A DNA stretch of 64,000 nt from Antilocapra americana (GCA_007570785.1 ML664161.1:42483293-42547292), one strand, 5' to 3'; shown: positions 35,385 through 46,924, numbered from the stretch's first letter. The notes: generated from the sequence alone by a model not told the origin. Numbers and translations: made by a program.

Positions 35385-35830
35385 ATTCTTATCTGAGCAC
35401 GCCCTATTCTCTATAGAGTTCTAGAATAAAGTTCAAACATTTGCCTACAGGAAGGTCTCTCTGATCCTTGGTAAAAACCTACCTTCCCAAGTTCATCTTC
35501 TACCAGCTGCCTGGTCTTATGGTCTCTATATTTCAGCCCCACTGCACCTCTTATCCCCAAAGACACAACACACTTTCATTCATCTGTCTGTTTAATCATA
35601 TGCTCCTGCTGTTCCCTGAAAATGAGATATGCTTCCCCTCACTACAACTACAAAAAGGCTTCAAGGCCAACTCAATTACTATCCACCCTTGATATTCCCA
35701 GTCAGACTTAATCACTTTCCCCTCTCTGCTCTCATATCCTTTTTACCTCTATTATAGCACTTTCACACATTCTCATATGACAATTACTTGTGCATGTGGC
35801 TAGTTCCATGCATTACTCAACACTGTCTGT
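35385..35830 (+). mobile_element. L2 LINE 3' region, sense
   Basis: gaataaagttcaaacatttg, ctacaggaaggtctctctga, ccaagttcatcttctaccag, agccccactgcacctcttat, tatgctcctgctgttccctg and attatagcactttcacacat follow the L2 3' third in order. Good length for such an old element. Confidence 0.75.
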
Positions 35831-36059
35831 TGCAGGCGATAGAAACCTAATTTGAACTCGCTTGGGTAAAAATATGAAGGTTAAATTGAAAATATCCTGG
35901 GTGACTCACGTAATTCATAAAGTACATGAATTATCAAACTTCAAAGACCAGAGATACACTCAGATACACCCTCAGAAAAAAACTTCAACCACAGATAAAA
36001 TGCCACTTTTATTCCAAAGAAAAACTCTCATCACAGTTTCTGTGGGTGGGGTTTCCTTT

Positions 36060-38207
36060 TCTCTGTGAAGTGTACTGAGGTAAAATTTATGTACAGAAAA
36101 TATGCCCTTTTTAGTATACAATTCTATCTGTTATATAAACACCAATATAAATGAGTTTATATATATATACATATACATACATATTTATATACAGATTGAT
36201 TCTATGATGCTCCAAAATTCCTCTTTATAGTCAAACTCCCCCTGTAATTTGCCTCTTGGCAACCACTGATCCATTATCTGTCCTCACAATTCAGCCTTTT
36301 CCAGACTGTCATACAAATTCATACAGTATGCAGCCTTTTGAATCTGACTTCTTTAACTGAACATAATCATATTTGAGACTTTTATCCACATTATTGCATG
36401 TACCAATAATTTCTTGATCTTGCCTTAAATTGATCTTAACATTAACTAGGACCTCCAGTGTGATGTTGAACAGGAGTAGTATGAGAGAACAGCATTGTTG
36501 TTCTTCCCCAGTGTTAGGGGGAAAGTATTCAGCAATCCATTACTAAGTTTGAGATTGTTGTTTAGTTGCTCAGTCATGTCTGACTCTTACGCTATCCCAT
36601 GGACTATAGTCTGCCAGGCTCCTATATTCATGGGATTTCCCAGGCAAGCATACTGGAATGGGTGGCCTTTCCTTCCCGAGGGGATCTTCCCGACCCAGGG
36701 ATGGAGCCCATGTCTCCTGCATTGGCAGGCAGATTCTTTACCACTGAGCCACGAGGGAAGCCCAAATATGAGGTTACTCATATGTATTTTTGTACACGCC
36801 CTTTATCAGCTTGATGATAGTTGTATAATTGTTAAATCATGTATGGATATTAAATTTTATAAAATTTTTTCACATTTATTATAAATATTATGTTTTTCTC
36901 TGTTAGAAGTATCTGCTATATAGTGAGTAACACTGATTTTTGAATACTGAACTAGCTTTGCATTTCCAGGATAAACCCCATTTAGTCATAATGCATTATC
37001 CTTTTTATATACCGTTGGACTCAATTCTCTAATATTTTGATGATGATTTTAGCATCTTCACGAGAGATATTAATTTTTAGCATTATTTATAACATTTTGC
37101 CTGGCTTTGGTATAGAGGTAAAATGAGTTGACGAGTTCTTCCTTCCACTTTCTGGAAGAGTTCATGTAGCCTTGGTATTACTTCTTTCCTAAATGTTTAA
37201 GTAAAAAGAACTGAAATCATTTATAATAAACACAGGATTATTCAGGTTATCTATTTAATTTTAAATGAGCTTTTTAATAGTTGTTTTTCAGGTAATTTTT
37301 TCATGTCATCTAAGTTATTGATGTATAAGCATAGATGTTTGAAATAACCCCTTTTCCTTTTAAGGTCTGTAGAATCAACAGTGATGTTCTTTCTTTCATT
37401 TCTGGTATTAGTCATTTTTTGTCTTCTCTTTTTTCCCCCTTGCCTAGAGATTTATCAATAAAGTTGATCTTTTCAAAGTACCAGTATTTTGTATCATTGT
37501 CTCTACCTTCTTGCTTTCTTTATACTTACCTTTATTTTTCCCTTCATTCTGTTCACTTTGAGGTTTGTTTCTCTTCTAGATTCTTAAGGCTTAGATCATT
37601 GAAACATAGAAATGTTTCTTCTCTTCTAATATAAACTTTTGATTTCATAAATTGAACATACAGCATGCTTTAGATTCATCCCACAGATTTTGATATTGTA
37701 TCATTTTCATTTAATTCAAATTGTTTTCTAATTTCCTTTGTGACTTCCTCTTTAACTTTAGAAGTTATGTTTTTTACTTTGCAAAATATACGTGGATTTT
37801 CCAGATTATCTTCCTACTATGTATTTCTAGCTTAATTCCATTATGGTCAGAGAACATAGCTGGCATAATTTCAACCTTTTAAATTTCTTTAGGTTTGTTT
37901 TATAGTCCAGAAATAGTCTCCCTTAAATGTTGTATATACATTTGAACAGAATGTATATTATTTTGTTAAGTAGAGTGTTCTGTAAGTGTCAACTAGTTCA
38001 AGTTGGTTGATAGTGTTTCTGTCTTCTATAACCTTGCTGATTTTCTGTTTTCTTGTACTCTGAATTACTGAGAATATTGAATTCTCCAGCTATAATTGTG
38101 CATTCACCTATCAATTTTTGCACCATGTAATGTGAAATTTTGCAAGGTGCATACATTTTTAGAATCCTTATGACTTCTTAGAGACTGAATTCTTTATTAT
38201 GTAACAT
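36060..38207 (-). mobile_element. L1M LINE, about 1.9 kb antisense, split by a Bov-tA
   Basis: The plus strand reads as the complement of an old L1: 3' UTR (gaggtaaaatttatgtacag, ttggcaaccactgatccatt, catacagtatgcagcctttt), then ORF2 (tgtgatgttgaacaggagta, gttagggggaaagtattcag, tttgcatttccaggataaac, tctggaagagttcatgtagc, ttccattatggtcagagaac, ctgattttctgttttcttgt). It runs inward to the RT region before truncation. Many stops and indels show it is long dead. A short (AT)n and (CATA)n tract at 36158-36195 lies in its 3' UTR. Confidence 0.88.
36555..36763 (-). mobile_element. Bov-tA SINE inserted in L1M
   Basis: Complete antisense SINE (tttagttgctcagtcatgtc, aagcatactggaatgggtgg, ctgagccacgagggaagccc). 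L1M text continues on both sides. The flanks aagtttgaga (36545-36554) and aaatatgagg (36764-36773) are a plausible eroded duplication. Confidence 0.95.
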
Positions 38208-39099
38208 GCATGGGTAGGTTTTGGAGTGCATCATGACTTCCTCACTTACAGAGGTCATAAGCAAGGCCAAATTCTGAGTTTCATATTTCAAAATATGAAA
38301 CTCACGTCCCCATCACCAGAGGTTAATTCTTTCCTAGGTAAACTTAAAAATTTACTTAAATGACACCACCTGAGTTTAAGTTAGGTACTCAACTCAGGAA
38401 CAATCAACAGTGGCAAGGTGGCAGAGCATGGGAGAGTGTGGCATCTACCCTGTAAACTGCATGGTTGCGATGAAAAAAGGAGCAGTCCATAAGGGAAGAG
38501 ATACTGGGAAGACAGTACCAAAAATGTCTGCCATGCTTTCTTCTAATTATAGAAATGCTGAAGGTGTGACATTTGTTATATTGGTCATGTTCGTTTTCCA
38601 GAATCTAGCAAAATATCCACCAAGGAGGGTTTGGTCAAGGCCTTTGACCGCTTCTCCCTCTGTCCGAATCTGTTTCATTCCTTTCTCCAAGGTGTTAATG
38701 CTACAAGCACTTCCATGTACACTTCCTGCACCCTGATCTCCCCAGCAACCTGACTTGACATACAATTTCTTTTAAGAATCTAATAAAAGATACAGTTCTG
38801 TTCAGAAAAATATGGCCATATAAACATTCAACTTTATATAAATTTAGAATATTCACAGCACTCTGATTTTCACCATGAACTCTAAGAAAATGGTTTTGAT
38901 CTCTCATTTTAAGGAATTTAGCCCCAAAGATATTTTATAACTTGCCTAAGATTCTGTGATAACTGAGTGTGAAAGCTAGAACTAAATTCTTATTTCTAGA
39001 CACATGGTCAGTTACATTTTCCACCATCTTGAGAAATTTGGGGAATTTGCCTGTTTCTATATTTTAATTACTTGAATTAATAACCTAATAAGGATGGGA
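38208..39099. other. unassigned sequence
   Basis: No repeat recognised. The plus-strand frame at 38410-38736 (108 codons) is the longest non-repeat frame of the window but has no family resemblance, no intron context and an internal GC rise only around 38600-38740. It is not called as a gene. Confidence 0.4.
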
Positions 39100-39310
39100 A
39101 ACATATCATGTTCTAGGCACTATGCTTAATATTTACCCCTTATTATTTCATTTAATACTTTTGAAGTAGACACAATCATCATTTTGCAAATGACAGAAAT
39201 GAGGCTTTTTCAATGTAACTTTCCAGAGATAGTAAGAGAGCCAACATTTGGATGCAGTTGTCTTTAGAACCAATTCTCTTAACAGCAACACTACATACAC
39301 ATGCTGGAAT
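39100..39310 (-). mobile_element. MIR SINE, antisense
   Basis: atcatgttctaggcactatg, cccttattatttcatttaat, catcattttgcaaatgacag, aaatgaggctttttcaatgt and gccaacatttggatgcagtt follow the reverse complement of MIR. Confidence 0.72.
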
Positions 39311-39414
39311 ATTTTGTGTATAATACATTTTATTGATTTTTCCACATATTGCAAATCTGTAAAATAGGAAGTCTACACAAAATTTGAAAATCTGAGCTCA
39401 TCCTAATGGTTGGA

Positions 39415-39790
39415 ATTAACTCATTAACTTAGGAAATAGCATTTATTAAACACTTACTATGTGCCAGGGACCTCAATCAACAATGACCAAGGAAAAAACA
39501 GTCTGTGTGTGTAAAAAATTTAAAGTCTAGCAGGGATACATATATTTAATTACTATAAGTGTAATTTTAGTGTAATTCATGCTAACTTTAATTTTTATAT
39601 CAAATCAGGGTTTAAAAGTAAAGTGCAGAATGCTATAAAGGCTTTTACCAGGGTGGCCTAAAGAATTAAAGGGTTAAGGGATGCTTTCCTAAGAATATTC
39701 AGGCTGAGATCTAACAATAAGTACACAAAGGTCTACTGAAATGAGATGGGAGTGATGCATTTGGCAGATCAAATAGGGGATGGGAGACAT
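39415..39790 (-). mobile_element. L2 LINE 3' region, antisense
   Basis: atttattaaacacttactat, gtgccagggacctcaatcaa, agtctagcagggatacatat, ttaagggatgctttcctaag and ttcaggctgagatctaacaa match the reverse complement of L2 over more than 300 bp, including the 'cttcctggaggaggtgacatctgagctgag' block. Confidence 0.75.
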
Positions 39791-40489
39791 TTCTCTACTT
39801 TAGTGAAAAATAACCTTGTACCAGGGTTCTGAGTGACTTTGACTACTCTTGCCTCCATATGTTCTATTTTGAGCATGTTTTAACTTATTTGCACCATGTT
39901 TTTCCCATGTTTGCTTTCTTCTTCAGTTCTATAATTATTCTTCTTGATGAATGGAAATGAAATATTGTTAGTAGTTCTCACTTTCTTTCTGGTACAGGCA
40001 GTCATTTCTGTGGAATGACTTGAAGAAAATGCTGAAAGCAGTCTTTACCCCACTCTCCACCAACTAACTCATCAACACAGAGTTGTATAAAACCTCCCAC
40101 TCACCCACTTCAGTCATTTAATTATTACCCTCCATGGTCCTCATGGAAAGGCAAATCCTCCTGGAAATGAACATAAAGGAAGCCCCTAAATCAGTCTGAC
40201 TGATTTAATTACACTTTCTGCTTTCCTTATGACCCAGAGGAACAGGTGTCAGTAAACTGTCCCTTACTTTTGAAAGACTGTGAATCCCTGATGTAGTCCA
40301 AGTCTCAGAACCTAGTCCCCTCCCCGCCCACACTGTGACTATGAATGCTGCACTTCTGTCTTTGATACTTTGCTGTGTCACTCAGAAAGATATAAAGCAG
40401 TGTTCAAGCTATTGATAAGGGTATCTTTTACTTGCCTTGAAAAATACCCAGGCAGTCCCACAGTAAGCCAAAAGACCTTCAGATCTAAG
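39791..40489. other. unassigned sequence
   Basis: No recognised repeat. There is a C-rich tract ctagtcccctccccgcccac at 40312-40331. Confidence 0.42.
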
Positions 40490-40505
40490 AAGAATGGTTA
40501 CTCTT

Positions 40506-40861
40506 CTTTTTCATATATTCATTTATTTTTATATTTTTTTTGGCTGTACTGGGTCTTTGTTGCTGCTCGGGATATTTTCTAGTGGTGGCAAGCAGGGAGC
40601 TACTCTCTAGTTGCGGTGAGCCACCTTCTCATCGTGGTGGCTTCTCTTGGTGCAGAGTACAGGCTCTAGGGCCATGAGGCTTCAGTAGTTGTGGCACGTG
40701 GGCTCAGTAATTGTGGTTCCTAGGTTCTACAGCAGAGTCAAAAGTTGTGGTGCATGGGCCTAGCCACTCTGTGGTATGTGGGGTCTTCCTGGATCAGGGA
40801 TCAAACCGTGTCTCCTACATTGGCAGGTGGATTCTTGACCACTAAGCCACTAGGGAAGCCT
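40506..40861 (-). mobile_element. long CHR-type artiodactyl SINE with 16-bp target-site duplication
   Basis: Antisense copy of the long CHR family: tggctgtactgggtctttgt, gctactctctagttgcggtg, gtggcttctcttggtgcaga, ggcttcagtagttgtggcac and the head complement accactaagccactagggaa. Flanks aagaatggttactctt (40490-40505) and aagaatggctactctt (40862-40877) differ by one base, which sets the ends. It is essentially full length at 356 bp. Confidence 0.95.
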
Positions 40862-40877
40862 AAGAATGGCTACTCTT

Positions 40878-41363
40878 GAAACCACTCAGTTCAACACTTA
40901 GCTCCTAGGCCCTTGATGAGAAAGGCCAGTTGTTTCTATTGATGGTATTATGGTATAAATTTAACATATGACCTGAGAAAATGGGAAAAGCATGACACAT
41001 ACAAGTATTAGGGAGAAAAATTATTCTGTAGAGACCACACAGTAGATCTTTCAATTATCAAAGGCCTCATTTTTCTCAACTGTAAAATAAGGTAATGGGG
41101 CCAGTCTCCAAGATCTCTTCCAGCTGGGTTAACCAACTTTTCCAGGTTTGCCTGAGACGATTCTGATTTTAAAACTGAATGTCTCATCTCCTGGAGACTT
41201 TCAGTCCCTGGTGATGTAAGGTAGCCGGTCACCCAGGTTTCTCCTCTGGTAAGTCTTAACTCATCACTTGACACAAATGTTTTTAAATTCACTTGGTTTA
41301 AAAGGTAACAATCTCAACTTTATGATGTTTAATTTCCACAGAAATGTAAATATTTTTGTCTTA
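40878..41363. other. unassigned sequence
   Basis: No recognised repeat. A short MIR-like hint (ctcatttttctcaactgtaa, aataaggtaatgggg, 41066-41099) suggests an old sense MIR core, not certain enough to call. Confidence 0.4.
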
Positions 41364-41570
41364 TTTCTCCTCAGGTGGCTCAGTGGTAAATGATATGATT
41401 GCAAATGCAGAAGATGCAGGAGATATGATCCCTGGGTTGGGAAGATCTCCTGGAGGAGGAAATGGCAACTCACTCCACCATTCTTGCTTGGAAAATCCCA
41501 TGGGCAGAGGAGTCTGACGGGCTACAGTCCATGGGCTCACAAAGAGTCAGATAGGACTGAGGATGAGCAT
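41364..41570 (+). mobile_element. Bov-tA SINE, diverged head
   Basis: tctcctcaggtggctcagtg opens the head, then ccctgggttgggaagatctc, ggcaactcactccaccattc and gggctacagtccatgggctc. A short insertion and duplication of gcagaagatgcaggagat in the head separates it from the consensus. Confidence 0.92.
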
Positions 41571-42599
41571 GAGGCCTATTGTTTATTTAGGTAATTTAGG
41601 TAAACTGGTGCTGATGGAGTCAAAAGCTGATAGAGGGTTCTTTTTGTTTGTTGCCTTTTGAAATTCCTGGTGATAGCACATTGCTTGTTTTTATTGACCC
41701 TGGTATAAAATCATTCAAAAGTGGCAGAGCACAGTGACATGATGTCATCTTTGATCTGCTCAAGAGCTGTCATCCTAGCATCACTTATCTGACTGGGCAA
41801 AACATTTCACAATCTGCAACTAAGGGTACAGGTATTTGTAACTGCTACAAAATTATCAGCAGTTATTTGATATTTAAATGAATGTAATTACTTTCCTAGC
41901 TCTTCCAAGTTTCTGCCATTTGTAGTCTCTGCTTAGGAAGGAAGCAATGACCTAATCCTTAGCTACTATTCTGAACTCAGTCAGTGTCTAAAACCCTCGT
42001 TTTCTTCACAAAAGAAAGAAATCAGATGTTCTTTGCTCTGACCTTTGACTTGATATTTACAAAACCTAATTATGGGGTGGGCCAACTCTTCTTTATCATT
42101 CAGAGACATTTAGTTAAGGTCTAATCTTTAAATTAAAAAAAAAAGTCCTTCAGAAGACTGTTTAGGGCTGTATACATTATGATGAAATCTAGAAAGGGAT
42201 CGTTAATTTAGAATTTTGGCCGGCAGCATTGATTTTCTCAAAACCAATCAAATAGAACATGGGAGGCGATATAAGTTAGTCATTAACAGCAGTGTTTCAA
42301 CTAACAATATTACGTAATCAGTCATCTGGTGGTCTTGTGGTTAGAGGTCAGAGAGATCCACAGTCTGACAGCTTCAGCATTAACACCTCTGCAGTTTCCA
42401 CTACCACACCCTTTGCTACTGCACCAGGAAGAAAAGAACTGCAGGCAACTGTGCGCTTCTTAAACTGTAAAGGGTGCTTGCCTAACAAAGACTGGCCCTA
42501 AGACTGAGTGCAGTCATATATCCTCATAGTGCACCTACCTCACCTATTTACCTTTACTATAGACTTTATGCCTATAAACAGAGGTTTTAAAAGGTTAAG
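41571..42599. other. unassigned sequence
   Basis: About 1 kb without recognised repeats. The 42292-42501 frame (69 codons) has no family resemblance. The text tctggtggtcttgtggttag at 42325 recalls a tRNA-derived SINE head but does not continue as one. Confidence 0.4.
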
Positions 42600-42870
42600 A
42601 TTTCAAAAGAGGGAAAAAACAAAAAGAAGCATTTGGCAGTTGAAACAATAATGGAGGCACACAGCATTTCTCTTCCTCTCCAGGGTTTCCTCTGGCAATC
42701 TTTTTCTCTGGGTGAAAGTAGAGGTCTGATTTCTTTTGTTCATTCCAGCCACCGCCCTTTAGCAATCTCTGTCTGAGCAAGACTGCCACGCCCAATCACG
42801 GGACAAAGGCAGAAATAAGGGAACTCTGGAGACAGAGACAGCCTGATTTTGTTTATAGATGTGTAATATA
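42600..42870. promoter_or_regulatory. candidate regulatory segment (GC-richer, CCAAT/GC-box-like)
   Basis: A repeat-free segment with ccaccgccctttagc and ccacgcccaatcacg (GC-box/KLF-like CGCCC beside an inverted CCAAT) near 42750-42800. No transcript evidence and no CpG island. Low confidence. Confidence 0.2.
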
Positions 42871-43234
42871 TTGGTCTCAGTGACATGAAAGTGCGAATCA
42901 GTTGCTATCTCTACAAAGTTACAATTAAAACAGGGCACTTAAATATATGTCTGTTCTAAAATGCTATCTGATAAAAGCATTCTTTTCCTAGAAAGAAAGG
43001 GCTATGGCCAGTGTTCTCTGATTCTCAGAAAAAGGGTGAATGCTGCCCCCTTTTGACTGTTAAGAGCTATAGATACCATGCAGCCTTAAACTGGAATCAT
43101 ACCCAATGGATGGACTGTGAGAATAAAGACACTATTTCTGTAAGGAGAAATCTGATTAAATCTTGGAAACTGGAAAGCAGAATGGAATTCACAGTTTATC
43201 TAGTAAAACTCTTAATGAGACTTTACTAGCTTCC
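42871..43234. other. unassigned sequence
   Basis: AT-rich DNA, no recognised repeat or exon. The frame at 43011-43229 is short and unsupported. Confidence 0.4.
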
Positions 43235-43470
43235 TGGAAGATGGGTTACCCTTCACCCAGCCTCCTACATCATTATAATTGTGCCTCTTTTATAGGCTCT
43301 TAATTCTGCCTGTATTAATCATCTGGGTTCATTGCTCTATTTCTCCCACTAGTGACAGACTTCTTGAGATCCCTGGGCCATGTCTTTTTTTTTTGCTTAT
43401 GTAACTGTAACAGCACCTACAAAGACCTATAATGGCTGTTCAAAAAATATGTTTATTGAAAGCAAATGTC
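43235..43470 (+). mobile_element. L2 LINE 3' end, sense
   Basis: acccttcacccagcctccta, ttgagatccctgggccatgt, aacagcacctacaaagacct and ggctgttcaaaaaatatgtt-tattgaaagcaaatg match the terminal L2 block with its 'gtgttcaataaatatttgttgaatg' end. Confidence 0.65.
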
Positions 43471-43734
43471 TGGCTGAGGTCAAGATCATACTCTAGTTAT
43501 GAACAGTTCTTTCAGAGCAAAGTTAATGAGTCTACTTGGGGTTTAAACTCAGGATATTCACATAAGTGGTGTCATACTTTAACCCAAGAATTCTAAACTT
43601 TTTGAGCACACATCCCCAGTAAATGTTATGCTTATTTAGAGATTATGTGGATCTAATACTGGACTATTTTACATCAAAATATACAAAAGATAAAAATTAA
43701 AAAAGATGAAAAAGTTGGTCATACTCCACAAAGA

Positions 43735-44010
43735 CATAACATCAAGTAAAACAAACTAGACACACACAGAAGTGTATACTGTATCATTTCATTGACATAA
43801 AACTCAAAAAACAGATATAACTAATGTACAGCATTAGGAGTCAAGCTAGTGATTACCTTTGGAGGAGTACTGATTAGAGGAAACAACATGACTAAGTTCT
43901 AAGATGATATTAAAATTGTATTTCTTGATCTTGATGCTAACTGTATGGATGTTTCAGTTTGTGAAAATAAGTATATAGGCTATATACATATGATACGTGC
44001 ACATATCTGT
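43735..44010 (+). mobile_element. L1M 3' end, sense
   Basis: aaactagacacacacagaag, tgtatactgtatcatttcat, aactaatgtacagcattagg, gtcaagctagtgattacctt and ttcttgatcttgatgctaac follow the L1M 3' UTR. The copy stops where the next SINE begins. Confidence 0.8.
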
Positions 44011-44015
44011 ACATA

Positions 44016-44203
44016 CTGTGTGTGTTAATAACTCAATCACATCCGACTCTTTGCGACCTCTTTGTAGCCTGCCAGACTCTGTCCGAGAAATTCTGTAGGC
44101 AAGAATACTGGAGTGGGTTGCCATTCCCTTCTCCAGGGGATCTTCCCAATCAGGAACTGGGTCTTTTGCATTGCAGGCAAATTCTTCACCATCTGTGCCA
44201 TCA
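44016..44203 (-). mobile_element. Bov-tA SINE, antisense, diverged
   Basis: taactcaatcacatccgact, aatactggagtgggttgcca, tctccaggggatcttcccaa and the head complement cttcaccatctgtgccatca. A short deletion in the Bov-A body (gcgacctctttgtagcctgc) and head decay mark an older copy. Confidence 0.9.
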
Positions 44204-44297
44204 GATTATATCTCATTAAAAAAGATTTTTAAACAATATTTTCTCAAACTCCAGGAGACTGACCTGCATATTTCCTAGGGTACATGCTATTTGGTAT

Positions 44298-45557
44298 CAG
44301 TTCAGTCACTCAGTCATGTCCGACTCGTTGCAATCCCATGAATCGCAGCACGTCAGGCCTCCTTGTCCATCACCAATGCCCGGAGTCCACCCAAACCCAT
44401 ATCCATCGAGTCGGTGATGCCATCCAGCCATCTCATCCTCTGTTGTCCCCTTCTCCTCCTGCCCTCAATCCCCCCAGCATCAAGGTCTTTTCCAATGAGT
44501 CAGCTCTTTGCATCAGCTGGCCAAAGTATTGGAGTTTCAGCTTCAACATCAGTCCTTCCAATGAACACCCAGGACTGATCTGCTTTAGGATGGACTGATT
44601 GGATCTCCTTGAAGTCCAAGGGACTCTCAAGAGTCTTCTCCAACACCCCAGCTCAAAAGCATCAATTCTTTGGCGCTCAGCTTTCTTTACAGTCCAACTC
44701 TCACATCCATACATAACCACTGGAAAAACCATAGCCTTGACTAGAGAGACCTTTGTTGGCAAAGTAATGTCTCTGCTTTTTAATATGCTGTCTAGGTGGG
44801 TCATAACTTTCCTTCCAAGGAGTAAGCGTCTTTTAATTTCATGGCTGCAATCACCATCTGCAATGATGTGGGAGCCCAGAAAACTAAAGTCTACCACTGT
44901 GTCCACTGTTTCCCCATCTATCTGCCATGAAGTGATGGGACCAGATGCCATGATCTTGGTTTTCTGAATGTTGAGCTTTAAGCCAACTTTTTCACTCTCC
45001 TCTTTCATTTTCATCAAGAGGCTTTTTAGTTCCTCTTCACTTTCTGCCATAAGGGTGGTGTCATCTGCAGATCTATGATTATTGGTATTTCTCCTGGCCA
45101 TCTTGATTCCAGCTTGTGCTTCCTCCAGGCCAGCGTTTCTCATGATGTACTCTGCATATAAATTAAATAATCAGGGTGACAATATACAGCCTTGACATAC
45201 TCCTTATCCTATTTGGAACCAGTCTGTTGTTCCATGTTCAGTTCTAACTGTTGCTTCCTGACCTGCATACAGGTTTCTCAAGAGGCAAGTTAGGTGGTCT
45301 GGTATTCCCATTTCTTTCCGAATTTTCCACAGTTTGTGATGATCCACACAGTCAAAGTCTTTGGCAAAGTCAATAAAGCAGAAATAGATGTTTTTCTGGA
45401 ACTCTCTTGCTTTTTTGATGCTCCATCAGATGTTGGCAATTTGATCTCTGGGTCCTCTGCCTTTTCTAAAACCATCTTGAACATCTGGAAGTTCACAGTT
45501 CACATATTGCTGAAGCCTGGATTGGAGAATTTTAAGCATTACCTCTTTGTAATGTAA
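44298..45557 (-). mobile_element. BovB LINE 3' 1.26 kb, antisense
   Basis: Starts with the family's (AGTTC) tail (cagttcagtcactcagtcat) and runs through the 3' UTR into the ORF2 RT region, ending at gagaattttaagcattacct. The flanks gctatttggtat (44286-44297) and gctatgtagtat (45558-45569) match at 10 of 12 bases and fit a target-site duplication. Typical 5' truncation inside ORF2. It faces the sense BovB at 49753. Confidence 0.95.
44433..45143 (-). pseudogene. BovB ORF2 fragment (C-terminal half of reverse transcriptase)
   Basis: A 236-codon minus-strand frame with the BovB RT C-terminal text: ADDTTLMAESEEEL, KLNIQKTKIMASGPI, DITLPTKVSLVKAMVFP, YGCESWTVKKAE and RRLLRVPWTSRRSNQSIL. In the family this region holds the palm catalytic YADD, thumb and a C-terminal extension. 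Here the tyrosine codon of YADD is replaced by serine (codon complement at 45069-45071), which would be expected to damage the polymerase. Endonuclease and most of the RT fingers are absent. Confidence 0.88.
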
Positions 45558-45569
45558 GCTATGTAGTAT

Positions 45570-45789
45570 ACCTCTGCTCTAATTAACAAAGCCAATCAAA
45601 CTTTTTCAGTTCCTGATCAGACAGAAAGACATCTCCTACCTATGGAAAGTCTCTAGCTGGAATGCCTCTGCATCAGTTTCCAGTTGCTACAGCAACTACA
45701 GGGCACGTATCCTCCTTAAGAAAGAATTTATTCATCTTCCAACCCTCTCAGGTCTGTAAAATATTATTGCTTACCTGAGAAAGTCATTT
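45570..45789. other. unassigned sequence
   Basis: No repeat recognised between the BovB and the MIR-like text that follows. Confidence 0.4.
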
Positions 45790-46155
45790 TATGCATGTGA
45801 GCCTATCTTCTGGGGTGAAGGCAGACACTTTCATAATGAAGACCTTCATGTTTGCCTCCCATAGCCTCAGATTTCCCATCTGTGCAATGGGAAGTAGGCT
45901 TCAGAGCTCTGAGGAGAGGATTTACTACATTAAAATGTGAAGAGGACAGGATTTGGCAACTTATTGGTCCTTTAATAAATCTGTTTAAGAAATGTCCTAA
46001 TATTATGGAAAATGTGCTGCTCTATAAATCAGAGGACCCATATCCTATACTGGATTTTAGCAGTCATTTGATGAAATCTCAAGTATTAAGTATATCATTA
46101 AATATCTCAAGGCCAAATGGCCTTCAAGTCGATCGTAACCACTTAAGATGTGAAT
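45790..46155 (+). mobile_element. two adjacent MIR-like SINE fragments, sense
   Basis: agcctcagatttcccatctg-tgcaatggga (45863-45892) is a MIR core. Further on, gctgctctataaatcagagg, acccatatcctatactggat, gcagtcatttgatgaaatct and atcattaaatatctcaaggc fit the MIR head and middle of a second copy. Edges are approximate. Confidence 0.58.
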
Positions 46156-46568
46156 AAAGACTAAAAGAACAATACAGAACTCTGCCAGCCAGTGAGCAGA
46201 GCTTCAGTGTATCCTTGCTGCGTCATTAGAATTTTATGACTTGCTGGCCAGTTGAGTTGCTTCCTTGGCTTTTCACTTTATTACTACAATTTCCTGAGAT
46301 AGTATAATTTCCTGTTTTCTCCCCTGCTTGTCCTTTTACCTTGCTTAACCAGACTGTGTTGCTGGACCATGAAGTTTTTAGGCAAGTACTCTGAGGAGAC
46401 TTGAAGCCCTTTGTGACTGACTGATTAGCTCTTCTAACAGGACATGTGCACTTGAGGAAATTTATGGGAGTGAGCGCAAACAAACATGATTTGATCTGTG
46501 AAAGATTCAGTAAAGAGAGGATATTTTAAGAGGAAGTGTGTCAGTTATTAAATTTGTAGAAGCAGAGC
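46156..46568. other. unassigned, probably single-copy sequence
   Basis: No recognised repeat. Somewhat GC-richer than average (tggccagttgagttgcttcc). No exon supported; the 85-codon minus frame (46226-46483) has no family look. Confidence 0.4.
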
Positions 46569-46581
46569 AGAACAATGCAAA

Positions 46582-46911
46582 AGAAAAAAGTCACTCAGTC
46601 GTGTCTGACTCTTTGTGACCCCATGGACTGTAGCCTACCAGGCTCCTCCATCCACGGGATTTTCCAGGCAAGAACACTGGAGTGGGCTGCCTTCAGATTT
46701 CCTTATTCAGATCTTCTTGACCCACGGATTGAACCCAGGTCTCCCGCATAGTAGGCAGATATTTTACCATCTGAGCCACCAGGGAAGTCCATTGGCAGGT
46801 CGGTAGAAACCGCTGACAGGGTTTCTGCCATAATGCCAATATAGGGTCACTGAGGAACCGCACAGCAGGGCTCCTCACTTGCTTCACACAAGGCATGTCA
46901 TTCATTCACAA
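46582..46911 (-). mobile_element. Bov-tA SINE with an extra 5' segment, in one target-site duplication
   Basis: 46585-46790 is a full antisense Bov-tA (tcactcagtcgtgtctgact to ctgagccaccagggaagtcc). 46791-46911 is about 120 bp of non-SINE sequence (ggtcggtagaaaccgctgac, cacagcagggctcctcactt) lying 5' of the SINE on its own strand. The whole block is bounded by identical 13-bp flanks, agaacaatgcaaa at 46569-46581 and 46912-46924. This suggests that SINE and extension were inserted together. The source of the extension is not known. Confidence 0.7.
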
Positions 46912-46924
46912 AGAACAATGCAAA

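Noticed and set aside
38410..38736. 108-codon plus-strand frame as a possible gene or retrocopy
   Set aside because: No recognisable family, no poly-A tail with flanking duplication, and a competing frame on the other strand. Too weak to call.
42325..42345. Text tctggtggtcttgtggttag as the start of a CHR-like SINE
   Set aside because: The following bases do not continue with the SINE B-box or body.
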